Assembly: GCA_937889655.1 (NCBI GenBank)
Contig: CALBZG010000157.1
Span: 1-38,769 of the forward strand
Origin: an uncultured Clostridia bacterium
GTDB lineage: Bacteria > Bacillota > Clostridia > Peptostreptococcales > Anaerovoracaceae
Length of the DNA stretch: 38,769 nt
Direction of reading: 5' to 3'
The notes below the pieces were generated by a model that worked only from the letters and a program-made list of their open reading frames with translations, had not been told where the DNA came from and did not search any database. The translations under genes were made by a program, and so were the position numbers. This document shows, one piece after another, positions 7,375-14,027 of the stretch (the stretch's first letter is position 1; the number at the start of each line of letters is the position of its first letter).

Positions 7375-8700
7375 ATGTCAGAAATTCGTGATAACAGCTT
7401 AAAATACAATCTTCATTCATGGGCGGCACAGGGGAAGCTAAATCCGACGGTTGTGACTAAAGCAGAAGGGATATATTTCTGGGACGAGGATGGAAAACAG
7501 TATATGGATATGTCTTCTCAACTCGTAAACGCTAATCTTGGCCATGGCAATAGAGCCATCATCGAGGCGATCAAAGAGCAGGCAGAAAAACTCCCGTTCA
7601 TCGGACCGGGTTATGCACTTGATGTCAGATCCGAAGCCGCAAAATTAGTGGTGGAAGCGTCGGGGATCGAAGGTGCAAAGGTGTTTTTTACAAATGCTGG
7701 AGCCGAATCTAACGAAAATGCCATTAAATTCGCCAGATTATATTCAAAAAAGCTGAAAATATTTTCGATGTACAGAAGCTATCACGGCTCGTCCGCAGGA
7801 GCAGGGATGCTGACCGGAGAACCAAGGCACTTTGCTAACGAACCAGGTGGCCCGGGATTTGTAAAATTTGACGGACCGTATGCTTACCGGGCGCCTAAAG
7901 CTTGTAAATTTGACACGGAAGACGAAGTAACAGAGTTCTATCTTGAGTTATTGGAAAATCAAATCAAATACGAAGGGCCTGAACAGACTGCTGCGATATT
8001 CATGGAAACTGTTGTGGGCTCGAACGGTATTTTAATCCCTCCTAAAGGATATCTAAAAGGCGTCAGAGCGCTGTGCGATAAATATGATATTCTGATGATT
8101 TGCGATGAAGTTATGGCTGGCTGGTACAGAACGGGCCCATGCTTTGCCTATCAGCAGTTTGACGCCACACCGGACCTGGTGACTTTTGCAAAAGGCAGCA
8201 CTTGCGGTTATGTGCCACTAGGAGGTGTGATCGTCTCCAAAAAGATTGCTGAATTCTTCGAAGACAAAGTTATGCTCTGCGGACTCACTTATTCCGCCCA
8301 TCCAATGGGGTGCGCTGCATTGATAGCGACTTTAGGAGAATACAAAAGACTAAATATACAGCAAAACGTTGAAACTCTTGGCAACCTGCTGGGTGAACTC
8401 CTTGAGGATCTTTACAAAAAACATGAATGCATAGGACAGGTGAGATATATAGGGCTATTCTCTGCGGTGGAGCTGGTCAAGAGCAAGACTACTCGTGAAG
8501 CCATCGTGCCTTTTGGCAGGGATCCTGAGGGAGTTATGGGCAAGATCATCGGCATGTTGAAGAAGGAAGGGTTTGCAACTTATAGTCATGAGAACATGAT
8601 CATGGTTGCACCGCCTTTGATCATAACCGAAGAGGAATTGAGGAAAGCTATGTCGATTTTGGATAAGGTGCTGGATTCTGTCGATAATATGATCAAGTAA
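7375..8700 (+). CDS. Class III (omega-amino acid) aminotransferase, Toa-like
   Basis: 441-residue PLP enzyme moving an amino group from an omega-amino compound to an oxo acid. Class III marks are the GHGNRAIIEAI region, FFTNAGAESNENAIK (PLP phosphate binding), YHGSSAG, the cofactor aspartate in ICDEVMAGWYRTG, and the Schiff-base lysine in FAKGSTCGYVPLGG. The N-terminal part (AEGIYFWDEDGKQYMDMSSQLVNANLGHG) resembles proteins annotated as taurine-2-oxoglutarate aminotransferase, but that name is often applied loosely. AGGAGA precedes the ATG. It follows the acylating dehydrogenase by 49 bases under the same sigma54 promoter; the pair would convert a primary amine via its aldehyde to an acyl-CoA, allowing substrate-level phosphorylation. 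Substrate uncertain. Confidence 0.88.
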   Translation: MSEIRDNSLKYNLHSWAAQGKLNPTVVTKAEGIYFWDEDGKQYMDMSSQLVNANLGHGNRAIIEAIKEQAEKLPFIGPGYALDVRSEAAKLVVEASGIEGAKVFFTNAGAESNENAIKFARLYSKKLKIFSMYRSYHGSSAGAGMLTGEPRHFANEPGGPGFVKFDGPYAYRAPKACKFDTEDEVTEFYLELLENQIKYEGPEQTAAIFMETVVGSNGILIPPKGYLKGVRALCDKYDILMICDEVMAGWYRTGPCFAYQQFDATPDLVTFAKGSTCGYVPLGGVIVSKKIAEFFEDKVMLCGLTYSAHPMGCAALIATLGEYKRLNIQQNVETLGNLLGELLEDLYKKHECIGQVRYIGLFSAVELVKSKTTREAIVPFGRDPEGVMGKIIGMLKKEGFATYSHENMIMVAPPLIITEEELRKAMSILDKVLDSVDNMIK

Positions 8701-8730
8701 AAAAATCCAGTCGATTCAATACACAAAGAG

Positions 8731-8760
8731 GGCCACGAAATCATATTGATTTCGTGGCCT
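8731..8760. terminator. Hairpin terminator between convergent aminotransferase and lexA genes
   Basis: Perfect 12-pair stem GGCCACGAAATC (8731-8742) with its complement (8748-8759) around loop ATATT. It lies between two converging genes, so it may serve both strands; the T-run is weak on each side (TATTATTG on plus, CTCTTTGTG on minus). Confidence 0.65.
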
Positions 8761-8796
8761 CAGGTATTATTGATAAAATTCTGTTTAGGTGTGGAT

Positions 8797-9453
8797 TTAA
8801 AAATATCGGAACACGCCCTTCACTTTGCCGAGGATCCGTACATCGTTAAGGATGATAGGGGACATGGATGAATTTTCAGGCTGAAGCCGGATGTGGCCGT
8901 CCTCTCTGTAGAAGGTCTTGACTGTGGCTTCACTTTCAAAGCCATCCACCATGGCAACAACGATATCGCCATTGTGCGCAGTGTTCTGCTGCTCAACGAG
9001 GATATAATCCCCGTCATAGATCCCCGCCTCGATCATCGAATCTCCTTTGACAGTAAGCATAAAATTGGTCCCGCGTCCGGCAAAACGTGCCGGGATAGGG
9101 AATGTATCCTCGATATTCTGCTCTGCCAGGATCGGCGTTCCTGCAGCGATCCTTCCAACGATAGGAATATCTATTACATCCGTTCTCTCCGTATTGCCCC
9201 GAAATACGGGCCCTTCGGGATTTACACCTTCGTTATCCGGATCCATGATCATAAGAGCTCGCGGCTTGGAAGGATCCTTCGCTATATATCCTTTATGAAC
9301 GAGGTTGTCGATATCCTTATGGGTGGTCGAAGTGGATTTGATGCCCAGAGCTGTACAGATTTCACGGACCGTCGGGGGATAACCCTTCTTTTTGATTTCG
9401 GATTTCATATATTCCAAAATTTCTATTTCCCGTTTTTTCAAATTTTCCAACAC
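8797..9453 (-). CDS. lexA: LexA repressor (SOS response)
   Basis: Repressor of DNA-damage genes that cleaves itself when RecA filaments form. Winged-helix DNA-binding domain about 1-65 (REIEILEYMKSEIKKKGYPPTVREI), hinge, then the S24-type peptidase domain with the Ala104-Gly105 cleavage bond (IAAGTP), catalytic Ser139 (GDSMIEAGI) and Lys179 (EATVKTF). Start placed at GTG (9453-9451) because AAAGG lies 7 bases upstream of it; the open frame extends 11 codons further to an ATG at 9486, but that would lie within the promoter. Length 218 matches the family. It is autoregulated, as shown by the SOS box over its own -35. Confidence 0.93.
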   Translation of the reverse strand: MLENLKKREIEILEYMKSEIKKKGYPPTVREICTALGIKSTSTTHKDIDNLVHKGYIAKDPSKPRALMIMDPDNEGVNPEGPVFRGNTERTDVIDIPIVGRIAAGTPILAEQNIEDTFPIPARFAGRGTNFMLTVKGDSMIEAGIYDGDYILVEQQNTAHNGDIVVAMVDGFESEATVKTFYREDGHIRLQPENSSMSPIILNDVRILGKVKGVFRYF

Positions 9454-9476
9454 ATCACATCCTTTCCATTTGGATA

Positions 9477-9515
9477 ATAATAGCATAGAGCGAACAAAAA
9501 GTAAACACTTGTTCA
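9477..9515 (-). promoter_or_regulatory. lexA promoter with overlapping SOS box
   Basis: On the minus strand TTTACT (9505-9500), 17 bases, then TGC-TATTAT (-10 at 9482-9477) form a good sigma-A promoter with extended -10. The SOS box TGAACAAGTGTTTA (9515-9502) fits the Gram-positive pattern GAAC-RNRY-GTTY and covers the -35, so bound LexA would block polymerase. Confidence 0.8.
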
Positions 9516-9575
9516 GAACTTTAGGATTATGCTGACTTGCCGCAGTATATAGGCAACTTTAATTTTTGTGATCAA

Positions 9576-10127
9576 CTAACTGGATGCAGACGCCACCAGC
9601 TCATTCATGTCTATCAGCGCGCAGATATTATCAGGAAGTTTGAGGTCCTTTATAAAAATATTGTCGCCAAAATCGATTTCTGATACATCCAGCTCAAGCT
9701 GATCCGGTATATCCTGTGGAAGACCTGATACCGGAAGAAAATCCACATGCTGAAGAACAAGCATTCTTTTTGCCTCGAGATGATCCGTGCCCACAAGCCG
9801 GATCGCCACATCCGCTTTGATTTTCTCATCAAAGGAAACGTTTTGAAAATTGACATGCAGCGGTTTGCGGCCGACAGGCGCATATTGGACCTCCTTGACA
9901 ATGATATTGAAGACCTCTCCATCGTCCAGAGCCAGCTTAAAAATGGCGTTTCGCCCATATTCAGACAGATTCTTCCTTAATTCTTCTTTTTTTACCATCA
10001 CCGGAATGGAAACAACACCGTTTCCATAAACATTTCCAGGTAAAAAGCCGGCTTCTCTGAGCCTTTTGCTGGAGCGGCTATTGGTTTCCACTCTTTTCGC
10101 AACATTGATAATTCCTGTTTTACTCAT
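9576..10127 (-). CDS. rplY: Ribosomal protein bL25 (CTC/TL5 form)
   Basis: 183-residue two-domain bL25, the long form known as CTC in Bacillus. It binds 5S rRNA in the large subunit. The N-terminal 5S-binding domain (about 1-92; SSKRLREAGFLPGNVYGNG) is followed by the beta-rich C-terminal domain ending near 180 (VDFLPVSGLPQDIPDQLELDVSEIDFGDNI). GAGG is placed a few bases upstream of the ATG on the minus strand. In Bacillus ctc is stress-inducible; here an extended -10 element and a large inverted repeat lie upstream. The next gene on this strand, lexA, has its own promoter. Confidence 0.93.
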   Translation of the reverse strand: MSKTGIINVAKRVETNSRSSKRLREAGFLPGNVYGNGVVSIPVMVKKEELRKNLSEYGRNAIFKLALDDGEVFNIIVKEVQYAPVGRKPLHVNFQNVSFDEKIKADVAIRLVGTDHLEAKRMLVLQHVDFLPVSGLPQDIPDQLELDVSEIDFGDNIFIKDLKLPDNICALIDMNELVASASS

Positions 10128-10152
10128 AATTCTGCCTCACTTTCCATCGGAA

Positions 10153-10200
10153 TAATAAAAATGCTGTTCGGCATTATGCCGGACCGCAGTATTTTTATTA
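10153..10200. repeat. Large inverted repeat upstream of bL25
   Basis: Outer arms TAATAAAAATGCTG (10153-10166) and CAGTATTTTTATTA (10187-10200) pair over 14 positions with one G-T; inner arms TTCGGCAT (10167-10174) and ATGCCGGA (10176-10183) extend the stem, with CCG unpaired. On the minus strand the inner hairpin is followed by CATTTTTATTATT, so it could act as a leader attenuator of the bL25 gene. Confidence 0.6.
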
Positions 10201-10205
10201 TACCA
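10197..10205 (-). promoter_or_regulatory. Probable bL25 promoter (extended -10)
   Basis: Minus strand reads TGGTATAAT, a perfect extended -10 element; no convincing -35 stands 16-18 bases upstream. The predicted start is near 10190, giving a leader of about 60 bases that begins in the inverted repeat 10153-10200. Confidence 0.5.
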
Positions 10206-10272
10206 TAGAAAAAATTTAAAACATCCCCAATAAGCTTTATAATAAACTTCAATCTAAACGCCTTTAAATTGC

Positions 10273-10301
10273 TTGACATCCCAAGTAGCTGATGATAAAA
10301 T
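10273..10301 (+). promoter_or_regulatory. Promoter of the infC-rpmI-rplT operon
   Basis: TTGACA at 10273-10278, a 17-base spacer and TAAAAT at 10296-10301, close to the sigma-A consensus. The transcript would begin near 10308 and have a leader of about 165 bases before infC. Confidence 0.85.
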
Positions 10302-10307
10302 CGTTGA

Positions 10308-10450
10308 GTGATAAAGAAGGAGTTTCCGCTTCTCACCTTAATGGCGAAAGCATTTAGGGTAAATATGATCAGAGCCGATCGACACGATTTTATGGATTGC
10401 ATGTGCTCATTCAAAGCGGATACCCTGATAAGTATCCGCTTTTATGTTTT
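10308..10450 (+). promoter_or_regulatory. infC operon leader with attenuator (L20-leader type)
   Basis: Untranslated leader closed by a strong intrinsic terminator: AAAGCGGATAC (10413-10423) pairs with GTATCCGCTTT (10432-10442), loop of eight, then TTTATGTTTT. It lies after the promoter and only about 30 bases before infC, so it is a regulatory attenuator. In Bacillus the same operon is repressed by ribosomal protein L20 binding its leader (Rfam L20_leader). I did not resolve the L20-binding fold or an antiterminator here, so the L20 link is from context. Confidence 0.75.
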
Positions 10451-10472
10451 GTTTATAAGGAGGTGCATACCA

Positions 10473-11024
10473 ATTAGCAAGGAAAATCAGATCAACGAAG
10501 AGATTCGTGATAAAGAATTGAGAGTTATCGATGATGACGGAAAAATGCTGGGAATTATGAGTCTGGAGGATGCATTGAGGCTGGCAGCTGAAAAAAATCT
10601 GGACCTGGTAAATATTTCACCGAGTGCAAATCCGCCGGTTTGTAAAATTCTTGATTACGGAAAATACAGATACGAGCTTCAGAGAAAAGAAAAAGAAGCC
10701 AAGAAAAAGCAGAAGACAACCGAAATCAAGGAGATTCGCTTGTCCACATTCATTGAGGATCATGATATTAAAGTAAAGGCAAATACAGCCTCGAAGTTCC
10801 TCAAGGATGGCGATAAACTCAAGGTCAGCCTGCGTTTTCGAGGAAGAGAAAGGGATTATGTTGACCGCGGCAGAGAGGTGATGAATAAATTCGCCGAATG
10901 CCTGGAGCCGGTCGGCGTTGTGGAGAAAGCGGCTGTATTTGAGGGAAGAAGTCTGATTATGATAATGGCACCGAAACAAGAAAAGCCGGAGAAAAAAGAA
11001 AAGGCCTCGGAAAATGAAGAGTAG
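10473..11024 (+). CDS. infC: Translation initiation factor IF-3 (ATT start)
   Basis: 183-residue IF-3, which binds the 30S subunit, checks start codon-anticodon pairing and prevents premature 50S joining. N-terminal domain (INEEIRDKELRVIDDDGKMLG, PPVCKILDYGKYRYE) and C-terminal domain after a basic Lys/Glu linker (TTEIKEIRLSTFIEDHDIKVKA). The start is ATT at 10473: a strong AAGGAGGTG (10457-10465) precedes it at proper distance and the protein then begins at the conserved place. The longer frame from ATG 10308 would run through the attenuator hairpin and is rejected. Rare AUU/AUA starts in infC allow IF-3 to control its own translation in other bacteria. The C-terminus is Lys/Glu-rich. Confidence 0.93.
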   Translation: MSKENQINEEIRDKELRVIDDDGKMLGIMSLEDALRLAAEKNLDLVNISPSANPPVCKILDYGKYRYELQRKEKEAKKKQKTTEIKEIRLSTFIEDHDIKVKANTASKFLKDGDKLKVSLRFRGRERDYVDRGREVMNKFAECLEPVGVVEKAAVFEGRSLIMIMAPKQEKPEKKEKASENEE

Positions 11025-11073
11025 ACCGTTGCCTGATGACGCAGTTAAAAAATTTTGAAAGGAAGACATACAA

Positions 11074-11274
11074 ATGGCAAAAAATAAGATGAAGTCTCAT
11101 AGAGGCGCTTGCAAAAGACTAAAACTGACCGGTTCCGGAAAAATCAAGCGTAATAAGGCATTTAAGAGCCATATTCTAACCAAGAAAAGCGCAAAGAGAA
11201 AAAGAGGACTGAGAAAAGCCACTCTTTTGACGAGTGCTGATTTGAAGAGAATGTTACGTTCAATGGGTAAATAG
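11074..11274 (+). CDS. rpmI: Ribosomal protein bL35
   Basis: 66-residue, very basic large-subunit protein with the family pattern KMKSHRGACKRLKLTGSGKIKRNKAFKSH early and LTSADLKRMLRSMG at the end, broken here only for description. GAAAGGAAG lies before the ATG. It is the middle gene of the conserved infC-rpmI-rplT operon, 49 bases after infC and 19 before rplT, and so shares the leader attenuator upstream of infC. Confidence 0.96.
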   Translation: MAKNKMKSHRGACKRLKLTGSGKIKRNKAFKSHILTKKSAKRKRGLRKATLLTSADLKRMLRSMGK

Positions 11275-11293
11275 TTGTGGGAGGTATAGAATA

Positions 11294-11653
11294 ATGGCAA
11301 GAGTAAAGAAGGGCTTGAACGCCCATAAAAGACATAAAAAAGTTCTAAAGCAGGCAAAAGGCTTCTATGGCGCAAAAAGCAAGCAATTTAAGGTTGCAAA
11401 TACAGCCGTAATGAGATCTTTAAGAAGCGCATATATCGGCAGGAAAAACAAGAAAAGAGATTTCAGAAGTCTCTGGATCGCCAGGATCAATGCCGGCGCA
11501 CGTATGAATGGCATCTCCTACTCGAGACTTATGGATGGGCTCAAGAAATCCAATATAGATATCAACAGAAAGATGCTGTCAGAAATGGCGATTTACGATG
11601 CGGCAGGCTTTGCGAAGCTTTGCGAAACAGCAAAAGGCGCAGCCGGCAAATAA
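11294..11653 (+). CDS. rplT: Ribosomal protein bL20
   Basis: 119-residue early-assembly protein of the 50S subunit, with a long basic N-terminal helix (KGLNAHKRHKKVLKQAKGF) and the conserved RDFRSLWIARINA segment. GGGAGG precedes the ATG. In Bacillus bL20 also represses its own operon by binding the infC leader; the leader here has the necessary attenuator position, making the same feedback plausible. The following lipoprotein gene starts 24 bases later and may be co-transcribed, since no terminator is seen between them. Confidence 0.97.
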   Translation: MARVKKGLNAHKRHKKVLKQAKGFYGAKSKQFKVANTAVMRSLRSAYIGRKNKKRDFRSLWIARINAGARMNGISYSRLMDGLKKSNIDINRKMLSEMAIYDAAGFAKLCETAKGAAGK

Positions 11654-11677
11654 GGCTGATCGGAAAAGGAAATCAAA

Positions 11678-12763
11678 ATGAATAAAAAAGTATTGGCTGC
11701 TGTATTGGCATTCGTCATGATTTTTGCTTTGGCAGCCTGTGGCAACAGTGCAAATGACACATACGATTACGATTTGGCGGAGTATATCAATGTCGGATCA
11801 TACACAGGGCTGGACGTCAGCTACAATGAAGTGACCGTAACCCAAGAGGACATCGATGCGGCTTTGGCTTCTGCGCTGAAAGCAGCGGCAACTGCTGAAA
11901 AGATCACTACTGGAACCGTTGCCGAGGGCGACGCGATCATCATCGACTACAAAGGCACAATCGACGGAGAGGCTTTTGAAGGCGGAACCGCCGCGGGTCA
12001 GGGGTTGGTGGTCGGTTCGGGATCCATGATCCCGGGCTTTGAAGAACAAATCGTGGGCAAAGAGATCGGCAGCACTTTCACCATCGACGTGACTTTTCCG
12101 GAAGATTACAGCGCCGAGGAATTGAGATCTGCTAAAGCGCAATTTGAGATCACCGTCCAATCAAAGCAAGGCGAACTGATCACTCCGGAATTCAACGAGG
12201 AGTTTATAAAGAACAACAGCGATTTTAAAACCACTGAAGAATACATGGCAGATCTGGAAAAATCCGTATACCAGCAGAAGGAAGACGCGGAACTTGCAAA
12301 TGTTCAAAATACGATTTGGACTCAAATCGTAGATGCAAGCGAAGTGATCAGCTATCCGGAAAAGGAACTGCAGAAAAGGATCGATCAAAACAAAGAGTAT
12401 TATCAATCCTATGCAGATCAGTACGGAATGGAGTTTGCCGAATTCCTCCAGACCTATGTTGGAATGACAGAAGAAGAATTTGTGGACTATGCCAAGCAGC
12501 AGGCGGAAGTGATTTGCAAACAGGAAATGATTCTTTATACGATTGCTCGAAATGAAAAAATTGAAGTAAGCAGCAAACAGTATGACGAAGGTCTGCTGAA
12601 CATGTTGAAGGATGAGGGGTTCAATTCGTTGGATGAATTTGAGAAAGCCTATGGCAAATCATTTGAAGAGTACGCTGGCAAAGACAACATCATGACCACT
12701 TTACTACTGGATAAGGTCATGGAATGGCTGATCGATGAGAATGTAGCAAACATGCCGGCATAG
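11678..12763 (+). CDS. Surface lipoprotein with FKBP peptidyl-prolyl isomerase domain and trigger-factor-like C-terminus
   Basis: 361-residue lipoprotein. A signal peptide ends in the lipobox LAAC (Cys21). Residues about 85-170 form an FKBP-type isomerase domain (GDAIIIDYKGTIDGEAFEGG, VGSGSMIPGFEEQIVGKEIG), and 170-355 resemble the helical chaperone arms of trigger factor (FNEEFIKNN, TEEYMADLEKSV). The ribosome-binding N-domain of trigger factor is missing, in keeping with a protein anchored outside the membrane. Probable role: folding of secreted proteins, comparable with PrsA but of different ancestry. It follows rplT by 24 bases and ends before a terminator. Could be annotated simply as trigger factor by automatic pipelines; the lipobox argues against a cytosolic role. 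Confidence 0.85.
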   Translation: MNKKVLAAVLAFVMIFALAACGNSANDTYDYDLAEYINVGSYTGLDVSYNEVTVTQEDIDAALASALKAAATAEKITTGTVAEGDAIIIDYKGTIDGEAFEGGTAAGQGLVVGSGSMIPGFEEQIVGKEIGSTFTIDVTFPEDYSAEELRSAKAQFEITVQSKQGELITPEFNEEFIKNNSDFKTTEEYMADLEKSVYQQKEDAELANVQNTIWTQIVDASEVISYPEKELQKRIDQNKEYYQSYADQYGMEFAEFLQTYVGMTEEEFVDYAKQQAEVICKQEMILYTIARNEKIEVSSKQYDEGLLNMLKDEGFNSLDEFEKAYGKSFEEYAGKDNIMTTLLLDKVMEWLIDENVANMPA

Positions 12764-12791
12764 TGAAATGAATATCAACTATTAAAGTACC

Positions 12792-12826
12792 AAGGACGCG
12801 GCTTACAGATGTTGCGTCCTTTCTTT
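12792..12826 (+). terminator. Terminator after the FKBP lipoprotein gene
   Basis: AAGGACGC (12792-12799) pairs with GCGTCCTT (12814-12821), followed by TCTTTATTT. It ends the infC-rplT-lipoprotein transcription unit. Confidence 0.8.
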
Positions 12827-12831
12827 ATTTA

Positions 12832-12860
12832 TTTACATAAACTACTATATGTTGTATAAT
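12832..12860 (+). promoter_or_regulatory. nrdR promoter
   Basis: TTTACA (12832-12837), 17 bases, TATAAT (12855-12860). The transcript would start near 12867, about 30 bases before the nrdR ATG. Confidence 0.8.
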
Positions 12861-12896
12861 TGCGCTAGAATGTCGCTTTTATGGAGGAGAAATAGT

Positions 12897-13355
12897 ATGA
12901 AATGCCCATTTTGTGAGTATCCGGATACAAAAGTTATTGACTCAAGGCATACCGAAGAAGGCCACGCGATCAGACGCCGCAGAGAATGCGACAATTGTGG
13001 GAAACGCTTCACTACCTACGAAAAAATTGAAGAAATGATCCTCATGGTCATTAAAAAAGATGGCAGCAGAGAGGCATTTGACAGAAACAAGGTCATGACC
13101 GGCATTATAAAAGCATGTGAAAAAAGGCCGGTGCCGATGGCAGCTATTGAAAAAGTGGTCGATGAGATCGAACGCGGTTTGAATAACATGATGGAAAAGG
13201 AAGTTGAAAGCACATTTATCGGCGAATTGATCATGGACCAGCTCAAGGATTTGGATCAGGTGGCTTACGTTCGATTTGCGTCAGTTTACAGGCAGTTCAC
13301 CGACGTTAATACTTTTGTCGCCGAGGTCGAAAAACTATTATCCAAGAAGGAGTAA
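12897..13355 (+). CDS. nrdR: Transcriptional repressor NrdR
   Basis: 152-residue repressor of ribonucleotide reductase genes. A zinc ribbon occupies the first 35 residues (CPFC at 3-6 and CDNCG near 31-35), followed by an ATP-cone domain (about 48-138; VIKKDGSREAFDRNKVMTGI) that senses ATP/dATP. Start ATG 12897 has GGAGGAGA upstream and gives the canonical MKCPFC beginning; the open frame extends 16 codons upstream without a site. No ribonucleotide reductase gene is in the window. It leads an apparent operon with cmk and the DUF1015 gene. Confidence 0.95.
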   Translation: MKCPFCEYPDTKVIDSRHTEEGHAIRRRRECDNCGKRFTTYEKIEEMILMVIKKDGSREAFDRNKVMTGIIKACEKRPVPMAAIEKVVDEIERGLNNMMEKEVESTFIGELIMDQLKDLDQVAYVRFASVYRQFTDVNTFVAEVEKLLSKKE

Positions 13356-13367
13356 AAATTCATAGAT

Positions 13368-14027
13368 ATGGGCATATTTCGCATTGCAGTAGACGGCCCT
13401 TCCGGCGCCGGGAAAAGTACCATTGCTAAAGCCTTGGCTGCGGAACTCGGCATTGATTACATAGATACCGGAGCTATGTATAGAGCCGTGGGTTATAAAT
13501 TAATAAAAGAAGGCATCCTGCTCGATGATATCGATGCTATATGCGGCATGCTTTCAAAAACCTCCATCGATTTTGATAAGGGCAAAACTTTGCTGGACGG
13601 CTTTGATATATCAGATAAGATCCGAACGCCGGAGATTTCTAAAATGGCATCGGACTGCTCTGCCTTACCGGCGGTCCGAGAGAAACTGGTAGATATACAA
13701 AGAGGCATCGGCCGGGACAAAAGCGTTATCATGGACGGTCGGGACATCGGCACGAATGTTTTCAAGGATGCGGAACTGAAATTTTATATAACTGCTTCTC
13801 CGGAAGAACGGGCCAGGAGAAGATATCTTGAACTTATTGAAAAGGGAGTCCGGCAGGATTATGAAAGCGTGCTCGCGGAAATAATCGCCAGGGATCACAA
13901 CGATTCTACCAGGCCACTGAATCCGTTAACAATGGCGGAGGATGCGATCCTGATCGATACTACCCGGATGACGATAGAAGAAGTAAAAGCATTCATGATG
14001 AAGGAGATAGAGAAATGGCAACTGTAA
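13368..14027 (+). CDS. cmk: Cytidylate kinase
   Basis: 219-residue enzyme phosphorylating CMP/dCMP to the diphosphate. P-loop GPSGAGKST at 10-18, the YIDTGAMYRAVGY substrate segment, DGRDIGTNVFKDAELKFYI, and the lid region ERARRRYLEL. Length and layout match bacterial Cmk. The ATG at 13368 is 15 bases from the nearest AAGGAG (13347-13352), longer than usual; ATA at 13362, in frame and 9 bases from that site, is an unlikely alternative. The gene follows nrdR by 12 bases and overlaps the next gene by 13, so all three are probably one operon. Confidence 0.95.
   Translation: MGIFRIAVDGPSGAGKSTIAKALAAELGIDYIDTGAMYRAVGYKLIKEGILLDDIDAICGMLSKTSIDFDKGKTLLDGFDISDKIRTPEISKMASDCSALPAVREKLVDIQRGIGRDKSVIMDGRDIGTNVFKDAELKFYITASPEERARRRYLELIEKGVRQDYESVLAEIIARDHNDSTRPLNPLTMAEDAILIDTTRMTIEEVKAFMMKEIEKWQL

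Noticed and set aside
7375..8700. Firm naming as taurine-2-oxoglutarate aminotransferase
   Set aside because: The resemblance is to a broadly annotated class III subgroup; no sulfonate-specific partner (sulfoacetaldehyde reductase, isethionate lyase, transporter) is in the window.
10308..10472. Open frame upstream of infC beginning with ATG at 10308
   Set aside because: It would translate through the attenuator hairpin, has no ribosome site, and the conserved IF-3 start lies at ATT 10473 behind AAGGAGGTG.
13362..13370. ATA start for cmk
   Set aside because: Spacing to AAGGAG is better than for ATG, but ATA starts are very rare outside infC and the ATG gives the normal N-terminus.
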